Shown piece by piece: positions 25,164-34,651 of a stretch of DNA of 64,000 nucleotides. The stretch's first letter is position 1. Every line of letters begins with the position of its first letter. A program made the position numbers and the translations under genes. The DNA is taken from the NCBI GenBank assembly GCA_964510535.1, contig CAZECG010000011.1:26786-90785 (forward strand), written 5' to 3'. Source of the DNA: JAJPXC01 sp964510535. GTDB taxonomy: Bacteria; Bacteroidota; Bacteroidia; Bacteroidales; Muribaculaceae. The notes under the pieces were generated by a model. It saw nothing but the letters and a program-made list of their open reading frames with translations, searched no databases and was not told where the DNA came from.

Positions 25164-26198
25164 TCAAAGCAAATTGATTCCCGCGGCGGCACACTCCGCA
25201 ATCTGCTCCTCAGGCCAGATGCTCGCCTGCACCTCTCCGATGTGGGCTTTCTGCAACAGGAACATACACAGACGGCTTTGGCCGATGCCCCCTCCAATCG
25301 AAGCCGGGAACTCCCCTGCGAGTAGTGACTTGTGGAACTTGTAGCCCGCGCGTTCACCACAGCCCTTCTCATCCAATTGACGCCTCAGCGACTCCGGGCT
25401 GACACGGATACCCATCGACGACAGTTCAAACGGGGTGTTAAGCACATTGCTCCACAGGATTATATCTCCGTTAAGACCGGTGTAACCATCGCTGTTGGGG
25501 CTGCTCCAGTCGTCATAGTCGGGAGCGCGTCCGTCATGCGGCTGACCGTCACTGAGCGGCGCACCGATGCCGATAAGGAATATCGCCCCATATTTCTCCG
25601 CAGCCTTAGCCTCGCGCTCGCGCGGGGTGAGCTCGGGATACTCGTCGAGCAATTGCTGGGAGTGGATAAACGTTATCTCCTCGGGAAGCGCAGGGGTAAT
25701 GTGAGGGAACAGTTTGTAAATCAGACGCTCGGTCTCCTTTACCGCGGCATAAATCTTCTCGACTGCCGCTTTAAGATAGTCAAGATTGCGGTCTTCCGGG
25801 CGTATAGCCTGCTCCCAATCCCATTGGTCGACATAAAGAGAGTGAAGGTTATCAAGCTCCTCCGAAGTGCGTATGGCATTCATATCGGTGTAAAGCCCAT
25901 AGCCGGGGGCTATGTCATATGCTCCGAGCTTCATCCTTTTCCATTTGGCAAGCGAGTGGACCACTTCGGCCGTCCGCCCCCCCATCGCCTGGATGGAGAA
26001 CGAGACAGGAGGCTCAACCCCATTAAGGTCATCGTTGATGCCGGTACCTGCCAACACGAACAACGGTGCGGTCACGCGGCGCAGATTGAGAGCGCACGCC
26101 AGTTTCTCCTGAAAAGTATCTTTTATCGTCTTGATGGCCACCTCGGTGGTTTCGGGCAGCAGCTTTTGCTTGTATCTTTGTGGTATGATTAATGCCAT
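25164..26198 (-). CDS. asnA: Aspartate-ammonia ligase (asparagine synthetase A)
   Basis: This is a 344-residue class II aminoacyl-tRNA synthetase-like enzyme that makes asparagine from aspartate, ammonia and ATP. Characteristic stretches are RVTAPLFVLAGTGINDDLNGVEPPVSF, VHSLAKWKRMKLGAYDI, YTDMNAIRTSEELDNLHSLYVDQWDWEQ and the C-terminal GGGIGQSRLCMFLLQKAHIGEVQASIWP, which forms the ATP-binding class II motif 3. The length fits the 330-345 residue family. A good minus-strand promoter precedes it. The gene is single, convergent with rng. Confidence 0.96.
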   Translation of the reverse strand: MALIIPQRYKQKLLPETTEVAIKTIKDTFQEKLACALNLRRVTAPLFVLAGTGINDDLNGVEPPVSFSIQAMGGRTAEVVHSLAKWKRMKLGAYDIAPGYGLYTDMNAIRTSEELDNLHSLYVDQWDWEQAIRPEDRNLDYLKAAVEKIYAAVKETERLIYKLFPHITPALPEEITFIHSQQLLDEYPELTPREREAKAAEKYGAIFLIGIGAPLSDGQPHDGRAPDYDDWSSPNSDGYTGLNGDIILWSNVLNTPFELSSMGIRVSPESLRRQLDEKGCGERAGYKFHKSLLAGEFPASIGGGIGQSRLCMFLLQKAHIGEVQASIWPEEQIAECAAAGINLL

Positions 26199-26227
26199 AT
26201 GTTTTTACAATCAACAGGAATATACTG

Positions 26228-26235
26228 CAAATGTA
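26228..26235 (-). promoter_or_regulatory. -7 box (TACATTTG) of asnA
   Basis: On the minus strand this is a perfect TAnnTTTG, 29 nt before the asnA start, with a TTG at plus-strand 26255-26257 at about the -33 distance. Confidence 0.5.
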
Positions 26236-26299
26236 CGACATTTTTCCATAATATCAATAACTTCAATTGCATTATGCGAAACCCCGCTCTAATTTGCCG

Positions 26300-27205
26300 C
26301 TAAAATGTCAACGACATAGTGAGCCCCACGGCTCGTCCATCGCTATCGCTGGCCTGTCTCAGCCACGGATAGCAGACAATATCGCCACCAAGACGCGGCT
26401 GATGACGTTTGGAATATCCGCGCGCGGGGTTGCCCCTGACCAAATTGACTACCTCGTTGACAGGGTCAACAAGAAAAGCCACAAACGTCCCCAGCAATTT
26501 AGAACCCGACAGGCAATAGTCATGCTCCACTATGTAACGTTTCACGCGGTAGAAAGTCTCGCCAATCAATATCCCTCCGATTGGCGTGACAAAGAGGTCT
26601 TGTATCGACGGAATCTCCATGAAAGCCTCTATGCCATATTCCCAGAAAAATGTGCTGACACCCAGACCATAGAGAAACGAGTAAAACATATTGAAGCCCT
26701 GAGTGCGAGCGCTCATATAGTAGGCGGCACCCCCATAAGGGTGCAACACATAGTTGAATATCGGATTATCTTTATCCCACACTGGACCCGACTTGACATT
26801 GTGCCACCAGCGGTCAAACACCGGGCGTTTGTGAATCTCCGCCTTGTTCCAAGCGGTGGCGTTTTCGGGCAGCAGTTCAAGAACGCCAAGTGTCACGAAA
26901 CCCGCCCCGAACAGCACTGCCGTGTTTTGCCAAAGCTCCTTGTAATGAGGATAATTGGCCGTTATGCTATAGGGCATATCATAAATACACGGCACAATCT
27001 TACGTTGCGGCGATGCAGCCGCAATGCGCCTGTCCTCCGCCTCATGTTTCATAGACAACCCGGACTCAAGCTCCACAGTTCTCTCAAGCACTGTGGTATC
27101 GGCATCAAGCCTCACAACACGCCGCTCCGCAGCAAAAACCCCCGCGGTACCCACCAACAACGCGACCGCAAGCAATCCCGACCTTATCCTTGAGCGACTC
27201 ATCAT
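26300..27205 (-). CDS. DUF3943 family membrane-associated protein
   Basis: This is a 301-residue exported protein with a signal-like start (RIRSGLLAVALLVGTAGVFAAE). From about residue 105 it has the DUF3943 pattern: HYKELWQNTAVLFGAGFVTLGVLELLPE, then NPIFNYVLHPYGGAAYYMSART and FEYGIEAFMEIPSIQDLFVTP-like text, and finally LVDPVNEVVNLVRG. The family is common in Bacteroidetes, is probably in the envelope, and has no assigned role. It is flanked by asnA and by a 340-nt gap; no obvious partner gene. Confidence 0.82.
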   Translation of the reverse strand: MMSRSRIRSGLLAVALLVGTAGVFAAERRVVRLDADTTVLERTVELESGLSMKHEAEDRRIAAASPQRKIVPCIYDMPYSITANYPHYKELWQNTAVLFGAGFVTLGVLELLPENATAWNKAEIHKRPVFDRWWHNVKSGPVWDKDNPIFNYVLHPYGGAAYYMSARTQGFNMFYSFLYGLGVSTFFWEYGIEAFMEIPSIQDLFVTPIGGILIGETFYRVKRYIVEHDYCLSGSKLLGTFVAFLVDPVNEVVNLVRGNPARGYSKRHQPRLGGDIVCYPWLRQASDSDGRAVGLTMSLTF

Positions 27206-27546
27206 TCCCTTGAATTATGATTATAAATAGCTTGAAACGAGGTTAGCCGCCGACTTCTGAACCGGCACACAGCCCGCAAACCCTCGCTTGCTTTAATGAC
27301 TAAACAAACAAGCCCCGCGTTTTGTGCTACGCGGGGCCACTATTCATATCACCGTCCTCGGGGAAGAACTGTGCTATCCTTTAAAATATCGCACTACGGA
27401 AACGGCTCCATTTCAATCAACAATCCACACGATAGGGGTCGACTTAAAAATCCCGGGGACCTTTCCCATTGTCACCGGCGAAAGGCCTCAGCCCACCCTC
27501 GCAAATAAAAAGAATAATACTTTTATCTCAAAACCGTTGGGGATGT
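27206..27546. other. Intergenic gap with one GC-rich hairpin
   Basis: No gene is supported in this 341-nt stretch. The only structure seen is the hairpin GCCCCGCG/CGCGGGGC at 27312-27337, which on the minus strand is followed by a TTGTTTGTTTAG stretch and could terminate transcription from the barrel gene ending at 27547. Confidence 0.5.
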
Positions 27547-29253
27547 TTAGAATTTGTAGGCTGCGCCAAGCAACCCGGTGATTCCTTGCGCCGGGATGTC
27601 AAACAGCATATAGCTCTTGGTGTTGAGCAGATTTTCGCCGCGGATGAAAAACGACAATCTGTCGGTATAGCGGTATAGCCCCCCGACACTAAGATTATTG
27701 CTACGGCCAAGTGAGACAGGCCCGGTCTCTGCCGTCGTTGTTGAGTAGGCGTAGGAACTACGATCCCATCGACTTTCAAATCCGAGCGTCACGTCGAGCG
27801 GTTTTATGGGCGAAACCGTCACTTCGGCATCAAGAACATGGCGGGCATGGTCGCGCCACATATAGTAGCCCTTGTCACCACTGTTGGGGGCATAGTCGTA
27901 GCTGACGGTCAAGCTCTTTATCCACCGGGAGCGGTGGGTGAGAGTTGCCCCCGCGCGCCACCCTTTGAGGTCTACAGCGTGCCAGAGATTCGATCCGTCG
28001 ACCACTACCGGCATCAGCCAGTCATTGGCTATCGAATAGCCTCCGCGGAGCGTCAAGGCTGTCCCGCGATACGGACCGACGGAGACTCCGGCGACTATAT
28101 CGACCGGGACGCGGGAGTGTTCATATCCAAAGAGGGGACCCACATAGGGGGTGTAATCAAGTAGCGAACCGAGAGTGTTGGCGCGAACGCCCCCGGTGGC
28201 TGTGGCAAACAGCGACAGCATCGAGCCAGCCATACGCGGCGTCCAGCTAATCCCAGCGTGTGGAGCCAGATTAACGAAACGTCCCGAGTTGACAGCAAGG
28301 TCAATATCCACCCCGATATTGGCATTAAACTCTTCGGCGGCGACTGACCAATAGGGGTTAAGCGTCACCGCACCGAGTATCTCCGAGCCGCCCCAGTCGA
28401 CATCTATGCCGCCGTCGGGTGCCACCTGCCAGCGGTTGTAGCGGTTGTAGCGGTTAAACCGAGCCGAAAGGTTGAGGCCGAAGCGGTTGCCATCGTCACT
28501 GAGCGACACCACACCGCCGTTGACTCCGAAGTCGATTTCACCTATAGCCTTCAGGTCGGCATCTGATGCGGGTACTGCCAACGGCAGACGGCCCCCGCGA
28601 GTGAACCCTGTGTAACCCGCTTCCGCGCTGAGCGTGTAGTCACACTGCTGCGAGCGGCCCTTCACCGCCGCGTCAACCCACAGGCGATGTATGCCCTGGT
28701 CATCGGCTGACTCATACCATGGGCGGCTGACCGACATGAACGAGTAGGCCGCTGAAGCGTCGAGCGTCAGTCTGCTGTTAATCCGATGGGTGACTTCGCC
28801 TCCGAGCGACAACGTGTTACGCTCATAGGTGAGTTTATCGCCCATGAGGTTTTTCTCCTTGTACGACAAGCCGTCAAACTGCATCCACACTCCCGCGCCG
28901 GTGGCGGCGTTGTCGACTATGCGGTATCCGGCAGACATGGCGAGGTTATAAGAGGGGAAATACCCCGCGGCGACATATCCCCGCCTATTGGCAGCGGTGT
29001 CGGCGGCGGCGCGCGCCGGTTCGAGACGGTCTACCATCGCCGGAACTGACGAGGCCGTCGAGCGATCGCTCATCGCGAGCTGACGCTGTTTCACTTCAGG
29101 CTGAAACAGCCGCGGGGTGACGTTGAGACGTGTCGCGGCCCTCTGCTCAGGCACGATTTCTTTTTCGATTGTTATCTCTTTGGTGAGGTCTTGTGCCGTC
29201 GCTGTTGACAGTGACAGCGATGCGGCTACAAGTAATATGTTAGTTGATTTCAT
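27547..29253 (-). CDS. Outer-membrane beta-barrel protein, TonB-receptor-like without a plug
   Basis: This is a 568-residue protein with signal peptide MKSTNILLVAASLSLSTATA. Residues about 20-70 form a conserved periplasmic-type stretch (LTKEITIEKEIVPEQRAATRLNVTP). The remainder alternates amphipathic strands such as YVAAGYFPSYNLAMSAGYRI and ends IRGENLLNTKSYMLFDIPAQGITGLLGAAYKF, a terminal Phe strand like that of TonB-dependent receptors. I see neither a TonB box nor a plug domain, and the length is short for a receptor. It follows the TPR gene by 8 nt, so the two form one transcript and probably one envelope complex. Confidence 0.75.
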   Translation of the reverse strand: MKSTNILLVAASLSLSTATAQDLTKEITIEKEIVPEQRAATRLNVTPRLFQPEVKQRQLAMSDRSTASSVPAMVDRLEPARAAADTAANRRGYVAAGYFPSYNLAMSAGYRIVDNAATGAGVWMQFDGLSYKEKNLMGDKLTYERNTLSLGGEVTHRINSRLTLDASAAYSFMSVSRPWYESADDQGIHRLWVDAAVKGRSQQCDYTLSAEAGYTGFTRGGRLPLAVPASDADLKAIGEIDFGVNGGVVSLSDDGNRFGLNLSARFNRYNRYNRWQVAPDGGIDVDWGGSEILGAVTLNPYWSVAAEEFNANIGVDIDLAVNSGRFVNLAPHAGISWTPRMAGSMLSLFATATGGVRANTLGSLLDYTPYVGPLFGYEHSRVPVDIVAGVSVGPYRGTALTLRGGYSIANDWLMPVVVDGSNLWHAVDLKGWRAGATLTHRSRWIKSLTVSYDYAPNSGDKGYYMWRDHARHVLDAEVTVSPIKPLDVTLGFESRWDRSSYAYSTTTAETGPVSLGRSNNLSVGGLYRYTDRLSFFIRGENLLNTKSYMLFDIPAQGITGLLGAAYKF

Positions 29254-29261
29254 CAGTCGGA

Positions 29262-32243
29262 TTATTTTAAGCGTGAATCAATCATTTGGAATATGTCGGC
29301 TTCGGTGCCGGGATAATTTTCCTTAAGCGTTTTCAAATATTCGTTTGCCTCGAAAGAGTTACCCTCCTTGCGGTTTATGTCGCTCAGTAGTATGAAGCCG
29401 CGGGCGAGCCAATAATGGTGGGGCGGATTGGCGGCTACGAGCCGGTCTATGACCTTGCGGGCTTTTTTGAGCTGTCCCTCGTCAAAATAGAGCTGTCCCA
29501 AGTAGTAGGCGCTCTTAGCCCCGTTGAGATTATCGAGATCCGACGAGAGCGGCTCCCAGTCTTTGACAGCCTTGGAGGTCTGACCGAGGCGCATATTGGC
29601 ATAGCCGCGGGCGAATGTCACCTCATCTTTCTCCACGCCGCTCACCGTCGACGAACCAAGCAGCTCATCGGCCTGCGCCACCACATCTTTGTGACGGCCA
29701 AGGTCGCGCGACACTTTCAGTATACCCATACGTGCCGTGTTGAGCGAAGTCGATGACGACGCGCGCTTTTCGAGCTGCCGGTAGGTGGCGAGAGCGATTT
29801 CCCCTTTACCCTGACGGTATTCAACATCCCCTTTGATGGCAAGCGCGCTCTCCATGGCCCGTGAATCGGGATGCCCGGCGACAATCCGCTCGGCATAAGC
29901 CAACGCTTTCTTGTCGTCACCTTTAGAGGCCGCGTCTTCAGCGAGATACTGCAACGCTGCGGCAATGTCGGCACCCGATGGGAAACGCTCGGCGTATTCC
30001 TCAAGACGTTTCACTTTTCCGCTGTTGGCGTACTCTTTCTCCGCCGACTGGAACGTGAGACGTTCCACCTCTGCCGCATCCATGCGGGGAGCGTCGGGGA
30101 TAGCGGCAATATAACTTGCGAACTCGTCAAGACGCCCCATATCCGAATAGATACGTTTCAAGTCGTCGGCTGCCACGCGGGCCTCCTCGCTCGACGGGTA
30201 ATTTTTCAGCACGGTCTTGTAGCTGTCTATAGCCTTATCGCGGTCACCGCTGTCCATATATGTAATGGCAAGCAACAGATAGCCCTGGCGGCCCTGAGCC
30301 GTCGACGGATGGTTTTTGACCAATTTCTTGTATGTGGCTAAAGCGGCGGTTTTATCCCCCAGCTCGCCATAGCTTTCGGCGGTTTCGAGCAATGCCGACG
30401 GAACGAGCCCCGACGACGGGAAACGCTCCATCATTTGCCGCATACCCGCCACTTTTGCCTTATGGTCGCGAGCCAGCCCCTTCATCAACGCTTTCTGATA
30501 AAGAGCGTAGTCGCCGCTGGCCGGAGCGAGCCGATAAGCCTCATCATACTCAGCTGCGGCCTTAGTGAAATCGCTTGCGTAGTAATAGCAGTCGCCCATG
30601 CGGTTGCGGGCATCGGCCATCATTGCCTCGGTGGTGTTGCCGGGCGAGTTTAGATAGCGGGTGAAGTCGGTCAGCGCGGCGTCAAATTTTTTCGCGCCAA
30701 ACCTTGCGTATCCTAAGTCATACAGAGCCAGCGGGCGGTTGGCAGCCGCGCGCGTCAGTCCGTTGAGATAGGCTAAATATGACGATGCCGCGCCGTTGTA
30801 ATCTCCTTTACGATAAAGGGCCTCCCCAATCCACAGGTCACATTCGCGACTGACCTCGGGGTTAAGCTCTCCGAGAGATTTGGCTTCGCGCAGGTGTGAC
30901 AACGCTTTGTCGGCTTTTCCGGCTGCCAAAGCCCTCGAGCCGAGGGTGTAAAGCACTTGCTGCTTGGCGGCGAGAGTGGCCTCCGACGGATTACTGATGC
31001 GCGATATGCTCGCCAACGCGCTTTCATAGTCGTTATCGGTGAGATAACCCGCTATCACATATTCCTGGACTCTCGGAGCGTATTGCGAGCGGGGATAGCG
31101 TTGTAGAAATTCCTCAAACGTCGACACCGAGCTGCCGAACGGCACACGCCCCCCCCGGGTCTTGGCAACGCCGTAGTTGTAGAAGGCCGTCTCGCTGACA
31201 GCGGGGTCATAATCCTTACGCAACGCCTGGGTCAACGCCATTGTGGCGGCATCAGCGTTCCCCTCTTTCAGATAACTTTGACCGATGAAAAGATAGGCAC
31301 TCTGCCCCATAGCGTTTTCCTGACCGATGACATGGCTGAAACAGTCGATTGCATCGGCGTAGTTGCCTGAGCGGTACTCGCTCATGCCCAATATGTAGTA
31401 GGCCGATGGCAGTCCGTCGGGTTGCGATGCGATGTAGCGTTTGAGATAGGGAATCGCCTGGGCGTCGTTGCCCTGATGATAAAGCGATTCACCGGCTATG
31501 CGCTCAGCCTCGGCAGCGAACTCAGGCTCGACATCGGCGGTGTTTTTAAGTAGTTTGCGGCTCATCGCCAATGCTTTGTCGTAATCACCCTCCGAGAAAT
31601 AAATCTGGCTCAAATAGAAGTCTGCCATATTTCCGGGGGCTGAACTGGTATTCACTTTCTTGAACAGGACTGCCGCCTTGGCATAGTCCCCTTTGGCATA
31701 AGCCACATAACCCTGGTAGAAGCGGGCGGTGTTGGCATATTCCGGATAGCGCGCCAAGCGGTCAAACGGCTTCATAGCCTCGTCATAATCGCCGAGTTTC
31801 AGAAGACAGAATCCGCTGTTCAGGCAGTATTCAGCCATCTGCTCCGAGTCAAGCCCATCCACAGCTATGCGGCGGTAGCGTCGCAAGGCGTCGGCGTAAC
31901 TGCGACTGTCGTACAACATTCGGGCCAAACGCATCTCTGCGACATTTCTGTCGGGAGAAGCGGCATAGGTCGATATGTAGCCCTCTAACAACCCGGCAGC
32001 ATCGGCGCGCCCGAGCGAGGCTGCCGCCAACGCCTGCATCAGGTCGGCCCGGCGTGTTTCGTCAAGGGTCAGAGACAGGCGGCGAGCTTGCGACAGTTGG
32101 TCGATACAGCCGTTATAGTTGTTATCATTGAGCATCAGCTCCGCGCGGCTAAGATAGCCGGCGGCATCAGCGTTGTTGACTTGTGCCGTCATCGACATCA
32201 ATGCCGTGGCGGATACTACCGAAATTATCAATCTTTTTCTCAT
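29262..32243 (-). CDS. Large exported tetratricopeptide-repeat protein
   Basis: This is a 993-residue protein with a signal peptide (MRKRLIISVVSATALMSMTAQ) and TPR repeats along nearly its full length. Typical units are ADALRRYRRIAVDGLDSEQMAEYCLNSG, YAKGDYAKAAVLFKKVN, RSGNYADAIDCFSHVIG and KAAAEYDEAYRLAP; I count more than fifteen. Such periplasmic solenoids scaffold protein assemblies. It is followed 8 nt later by the plug-less barrel gene, a pairing I recognise from other Bacteroidales. The partner suggests a role at the outer membrane. The specific function is not known. Confidence 0.85.
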   Translation of the reverse strand: MRKRLIISVVSATALMSMTAQVNNADAAGYLSRAELMLNDNNYNGCIDQLSQARRLSLTLDETRRADLMQALAAASLGRADAAGLLEGYISTYAASPDRNVAEMRLARMLYDSRSYADALRRYRRIAVDGLDSEQMAEYCLNSGFCLLKLGDYDEAMKPFDRLARYPEYANTARFYQGYVAYAKGDYAKAAVLFKKVNTSSAPGNMADFYLSQIYFSEGDYDKALAMSRKLLKNTADVEPEFAAEAERIAGESLYHQGNDAQAIPYLKRYIASQPDGLPSAYYILGMSEYRSGNYADAIDCFSHVIGQENAMGQSAYLFIGQSYLKEGNADAATMALTQALRKDYDPAVSETAFYNYGVAKTRGGRVPFGSSVSTFEEFLQRYPRSQYAPRVQEYVIAGYLTDNDYESALASISRISNPSEATLAAKQQVLYTLGSRALAAGKADKALSHLREAKSLGELNPEVSRECDLWIGEALYRKGDYNGAASSYLAYLNGLTRAAANRPLALYDLGYARFGAKKFDAALTDFTRYLNSPGNTTEAMMADARNRMGDCYYYASDFTKAAAEYDEAYRLAPASGDYALYQKALMKGLARDHKAKVAGMRQMMERFPSSGLVPSALLETAESYGELGDKTAALATYKKLVKNHPSTAQGRQGYLLLAITYMDSGDRDKAIDSYKTVLKNYPSSEEARVAADDLKRIYSDMGRLDEFASYIAAIPDAPRMDAAEVERLTFQSAEKEYANSGKVKRLEEYAERFPSGADIAAALQYLAEDAASKGDDKKALAYAERIVAGHPDSRAMESALAIKGDVEYRQGKGEIALATYRQLEKRASSSTSLNTARMGILKVSRDLGRHKDVVAQADELLGSSTVSGVEKDEVTFARGYANMRLGQTSKAVKDWEPLSSDLDNLNGAKSAYYLGQLYFDEGQLKKARKVIDRLVAANPPHHYWLARGFILLSDINRKEGNSFEANEYLKTLKENYPGTEADIFQMIDSRLK

Positions 32244-32291
32244 TGAGCGAGTTTCTATGTAATGGGGTCGGGAGCGGCAAAGGGAGGGGGA

Positions 32292-33545
32292 TTACCATCG
32301 GGTTTGCCCATCGCCGGTGATGATATATTTATAGGTTGTTATCTCGGGGAGCGCCATCGGGCCGCGGGCGTGGAGTTTCTGGGTCGAGATTCCTATCTCC
32401 GCGCCAAACCCGAATTGACCGCCGTCGGTGAACGCTGTCGAGACGTTGGCATACACGCAGGCAGCGTCGACCTCCTTGACAAAACGGTCTATGGCATCCC
32501 CGGCCTCGGCAACGATGGCCTCGCTGTGGCGCGAACCGTTGAGATTGATGAAGTCGATGGCGTCGTCTAAGCCATTCACGGTCTTGACCGACATCTTGTA
32601 ATCGAGCCATTCCTTGCCGAAATCTCCTTCGGCGGCGTGTTCCAGCAGCGGATAATGCCCGTCAAGAGCCTTGTACGCCTCGCTGTCGGCATAGATTCTC
32701 ACCTGCTTCCCGGCGAGGGGGGCGGCAATCTCCCGGAGGTCGCCAAGGCGGCTTCGGTCGATTACAAGCGTGTCCAATGTGTTGCACACACTGGGACGGC
32801 GCGTTTTAGCGTTGAAAACTATATCGCGGGCATGGGATGCGAGCCCCGACTCATGGAGGTAGGTGTGGCAGACTCCGGCACCGGTTTCGATAACCGGTAC
32901 GCGGGAATTGTCGCGCACATACTCGATGAGCCGTTTGCCCCCGCGGGGGATTATCAAGTCCACATAGCCTGTGGCGGCGAGCAAAGCCCCTGTGGCTTCA
33001 TGCTCCACAGGCAACAATGTGACCACATTGGGGTCTATGCCGTGGCTCGCCACGGCGGTGCGGAGCAGCTCAACGGCGCGGGCGTTGGTGTCGCGTGCGT
33101 CGCTACCCCCTTTCAGAAGGCATGCGCTCCCGGCTTTCAGGCAAAGCGAAAAAACATCGAATGTCACGTTGGGACGCGCCTCATATATTATGCCGATTAC
33201 CCCGAACGGGACGGTGACTTTTTTAATCATCATACCGTTGGGTCGGCTCCATTCGGCAAGCGTGACTCCGAGAGGCGACGGCAGCGCAGCCACCGAACGC
33301 ATATCGGCGGCGATGTCGCGCAGACGGCTGTCGGTCAGCTTCAAGCGGTCATATTTGGGATTGCTCTCATCCATCCGTGCCAGGTCGAGCGCATTAGCTT
33401 CAAGTAGCGCATCGATATTTGACTCTATGGCGGCGGCAACGTCCAAGAGCAGCCCATTGACAGCGGCGGCATCCACCCGGTTAAGCGTCCGGGAGGCTTC
33501 GAGTGCCGATTGGAAAATCGAAGTATATTTATTATCTGTTGTCAT
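32292..33545 (-). CDS. proA: Glutamate-5-semialdehyde dehydrogenase
   Basis: This 417-residue enzyme reduces glutamyl-5-phosphate in proline synthesis. The family text is clear: GVIGIIYEARPNVTFDVFSLCLKAGSACLLKGGSDA, DLIIPRGGKRLIEYV, and the active-site cysteine Cys254 in NAKTRRPSVCNTLDT. The ending HARGPMALPEITTYKYIITGDGQ is typical. It lies 7 nt downstream of proB on the same strand, giving a proBA operon; the TPR gene begins 48 nt further on. Confidence 0.97.
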   Translation of the reverse strand: MTTDNKYTSIFQSALEASRTLNRVDAAAVNGLLLDVAAAIESNIDALLEANALDLARMDESNPKYDRLKLTDSRLRDIAADMRSVAALPSPLGVTLAEWSRPNGMMIKKVTVPFGVIGIIYEARPNVTFDVFSLCLKAGSACLLKGGSDARDTNARAVELLRTAVASHGIDPNVVTLLPVEHEATGALLAATGYVDLIIPRGGKRLIEYVRDNSRVPVIETGAGVCHTYLHESGLASHARDIVFNAKTRRPSVCNTLDTLVIDRSRLGDLREIAAPLAGKQVRIYADSEAYKALDGHYPLLEHAAEGDFGKEWLDYKMSVKTVNGLDDAIDFINLNGSRHSEAIVAEAGDAIDRFVKEVDAACVYANVSTAFTDGGQFGFGAEIGISTQKLHARGPMALPEITTYKYIITGDGQTRW

Positions 33546-33552
33546 GTCATTA

Positions 33553-34635
33553 TCAATCTATATAGAGATAATCGCTGTGAATAAAAGGTTTAATACCGGC
33601 GCGTCCTATGTTTTTGCGGGCGGCTTCGGCTGAATAGGCCACCCGTCCCAAAGCGATGACCTCTCCGCCCGGAGCGATGACCTTTACTATGTCGTCTTTC
33701 TCAAAGTCGCCGGCGACAACTGTCACCCCCACCCCAAGCAGGCTCGCGCCCGAGCGCGATAGGATTGCGTCGGCAGCCCCGGCGTTGATGCGGAGCTCAC
33801 CTTTAGCGAATCCCTCGCTATGCGCTATCCATTTCTTAACGCCCGACGTAGGCTCGTCGGCGGGATGGAACAACGTGTGTGGCACACTTTCCCCACTTAC
33901 GAGGTCGGTGAGTATGTTGTCGCGCTTGCCGTTGGCGATGACCACGGCTATTCCCTCCGAAGCCACCTTGCGGGCTATGCGGTACTTGGTCGACATACCG
34001 CCGCGACCCATCGACGACTTCCCTTTCTGTATGTAAGAAGTCGCATCTGTCGTTTGGTAAATATCTCTTATCACACGCGACGACGGGTCAGCCGGGTCGC
34101 CGTCATAAATCCCGTCTATATTGCTCAATATGATTAACGCCTCCATCCCCATCATCGACGCTATCATCCCCGACAACTCATCATTGTCGGTAAACATCAA
34201 CTCGGTTACTGAGACCGTGTCGTTCTCGTTTATAATCGGTATGACATCGTTGGCGAGCATCACCTCCATGCAATGCTTCTGATTGAGATAATGCCGGCGG
34301 GTGGCGAAGTTTTCTTTGGTCGTCAGCACCTGGCCGCAGGTAAGTCCGTGGTCTCTGAACAGCTCGAAATAGCGGTTGATGAGTTTGGCCTGGCCCACCG
34401 CACTGTAGAGCTGACGGGCCGACACGGGGTCGAGACGCTTGCCGCTGTCGTGCATCTCGCTACGCCCCGACGCTACCGCGCCCGATGAGATAATCACGAC
34501 ATCCACCCCGCCCCGGCGCAACTCGGCAATCTGGTCGACCAGCGCGCTCATGCGGGTTATGTCAAGGGTGCCGTCGCGGCGCGACAACACGTTACTTCCG
34601 ATTTTGACGGCTATCCGTTTATATCCTACCCTCAT
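33553..34635 (-). CDS. proB: Glutamate 5-kinase
   Basis: This 360-residue kinase catalyses the first step of proline synthesis. The amino-acid kinase domain shows KRIAVKIGSNVLS at the start, then VIISSGAVASG, AVGQAKLINRYFELF, PIINENDTVS and the ATP-site MGRGGMSTK. A C-terminal PUA domain (about 280-360: GELRINAGAADAILSRSGASLLGVGVTVV) is present, as in the long E. coli-type enzyme. The start at 34635 (MRVGYKRIAVKIG) is chosen over an open-frame extension to 34719, which has no family resemblance. The acyl-CoA synthetase gene ends 16 nt upstream. Confidence 0.96.
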   Translation of the reverse strand: MRVGYKRIAVKIGSNVLSRRDGTLDITRMSALVDQIAELRRGGVDVVIISSGAVASGRSEMHDSGKRLDPVSARQLYSAVGQAKLINRYFELFRDHGLTCGQVLTTKENFATRRHYLNQKHCMEVMLANDVIPIINENDTVSVTELMFTDNDELSGMIASMMGMEALIILSNIDGIYDGDPADPSSRVIRDIYQTTDATSYIQKGKSSMGRGGMSTKYRIARKVASEGIAVVIANGKRDNILTDLVSGESVPHTLFHPADEPTSGVKKWIAHSEGFAKGELRINAGAADAILSRSGASLLGVGVTVVAGDFEKDDIVKVIAPGGEVIALGRVAYSAEAARKNIGRAGIKPFIHSDYLYID

Positions 34636-34651
34636 TTTCTTGACGGTTGTG

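Noticed and set aside
25332..27193. Long plus-strand frames opposite asnA (25332-26192) and DUF3943 (26267-27193)
   Set aside because: Both oppose well-supported genes and show no domain or signal peptide.
27547..29253. Classical TonB-dependent receptor
   Set aside because: Length is short, and neither a plug domain nor a TonB box is visible; called a TonB-receptor-like barrel instead.
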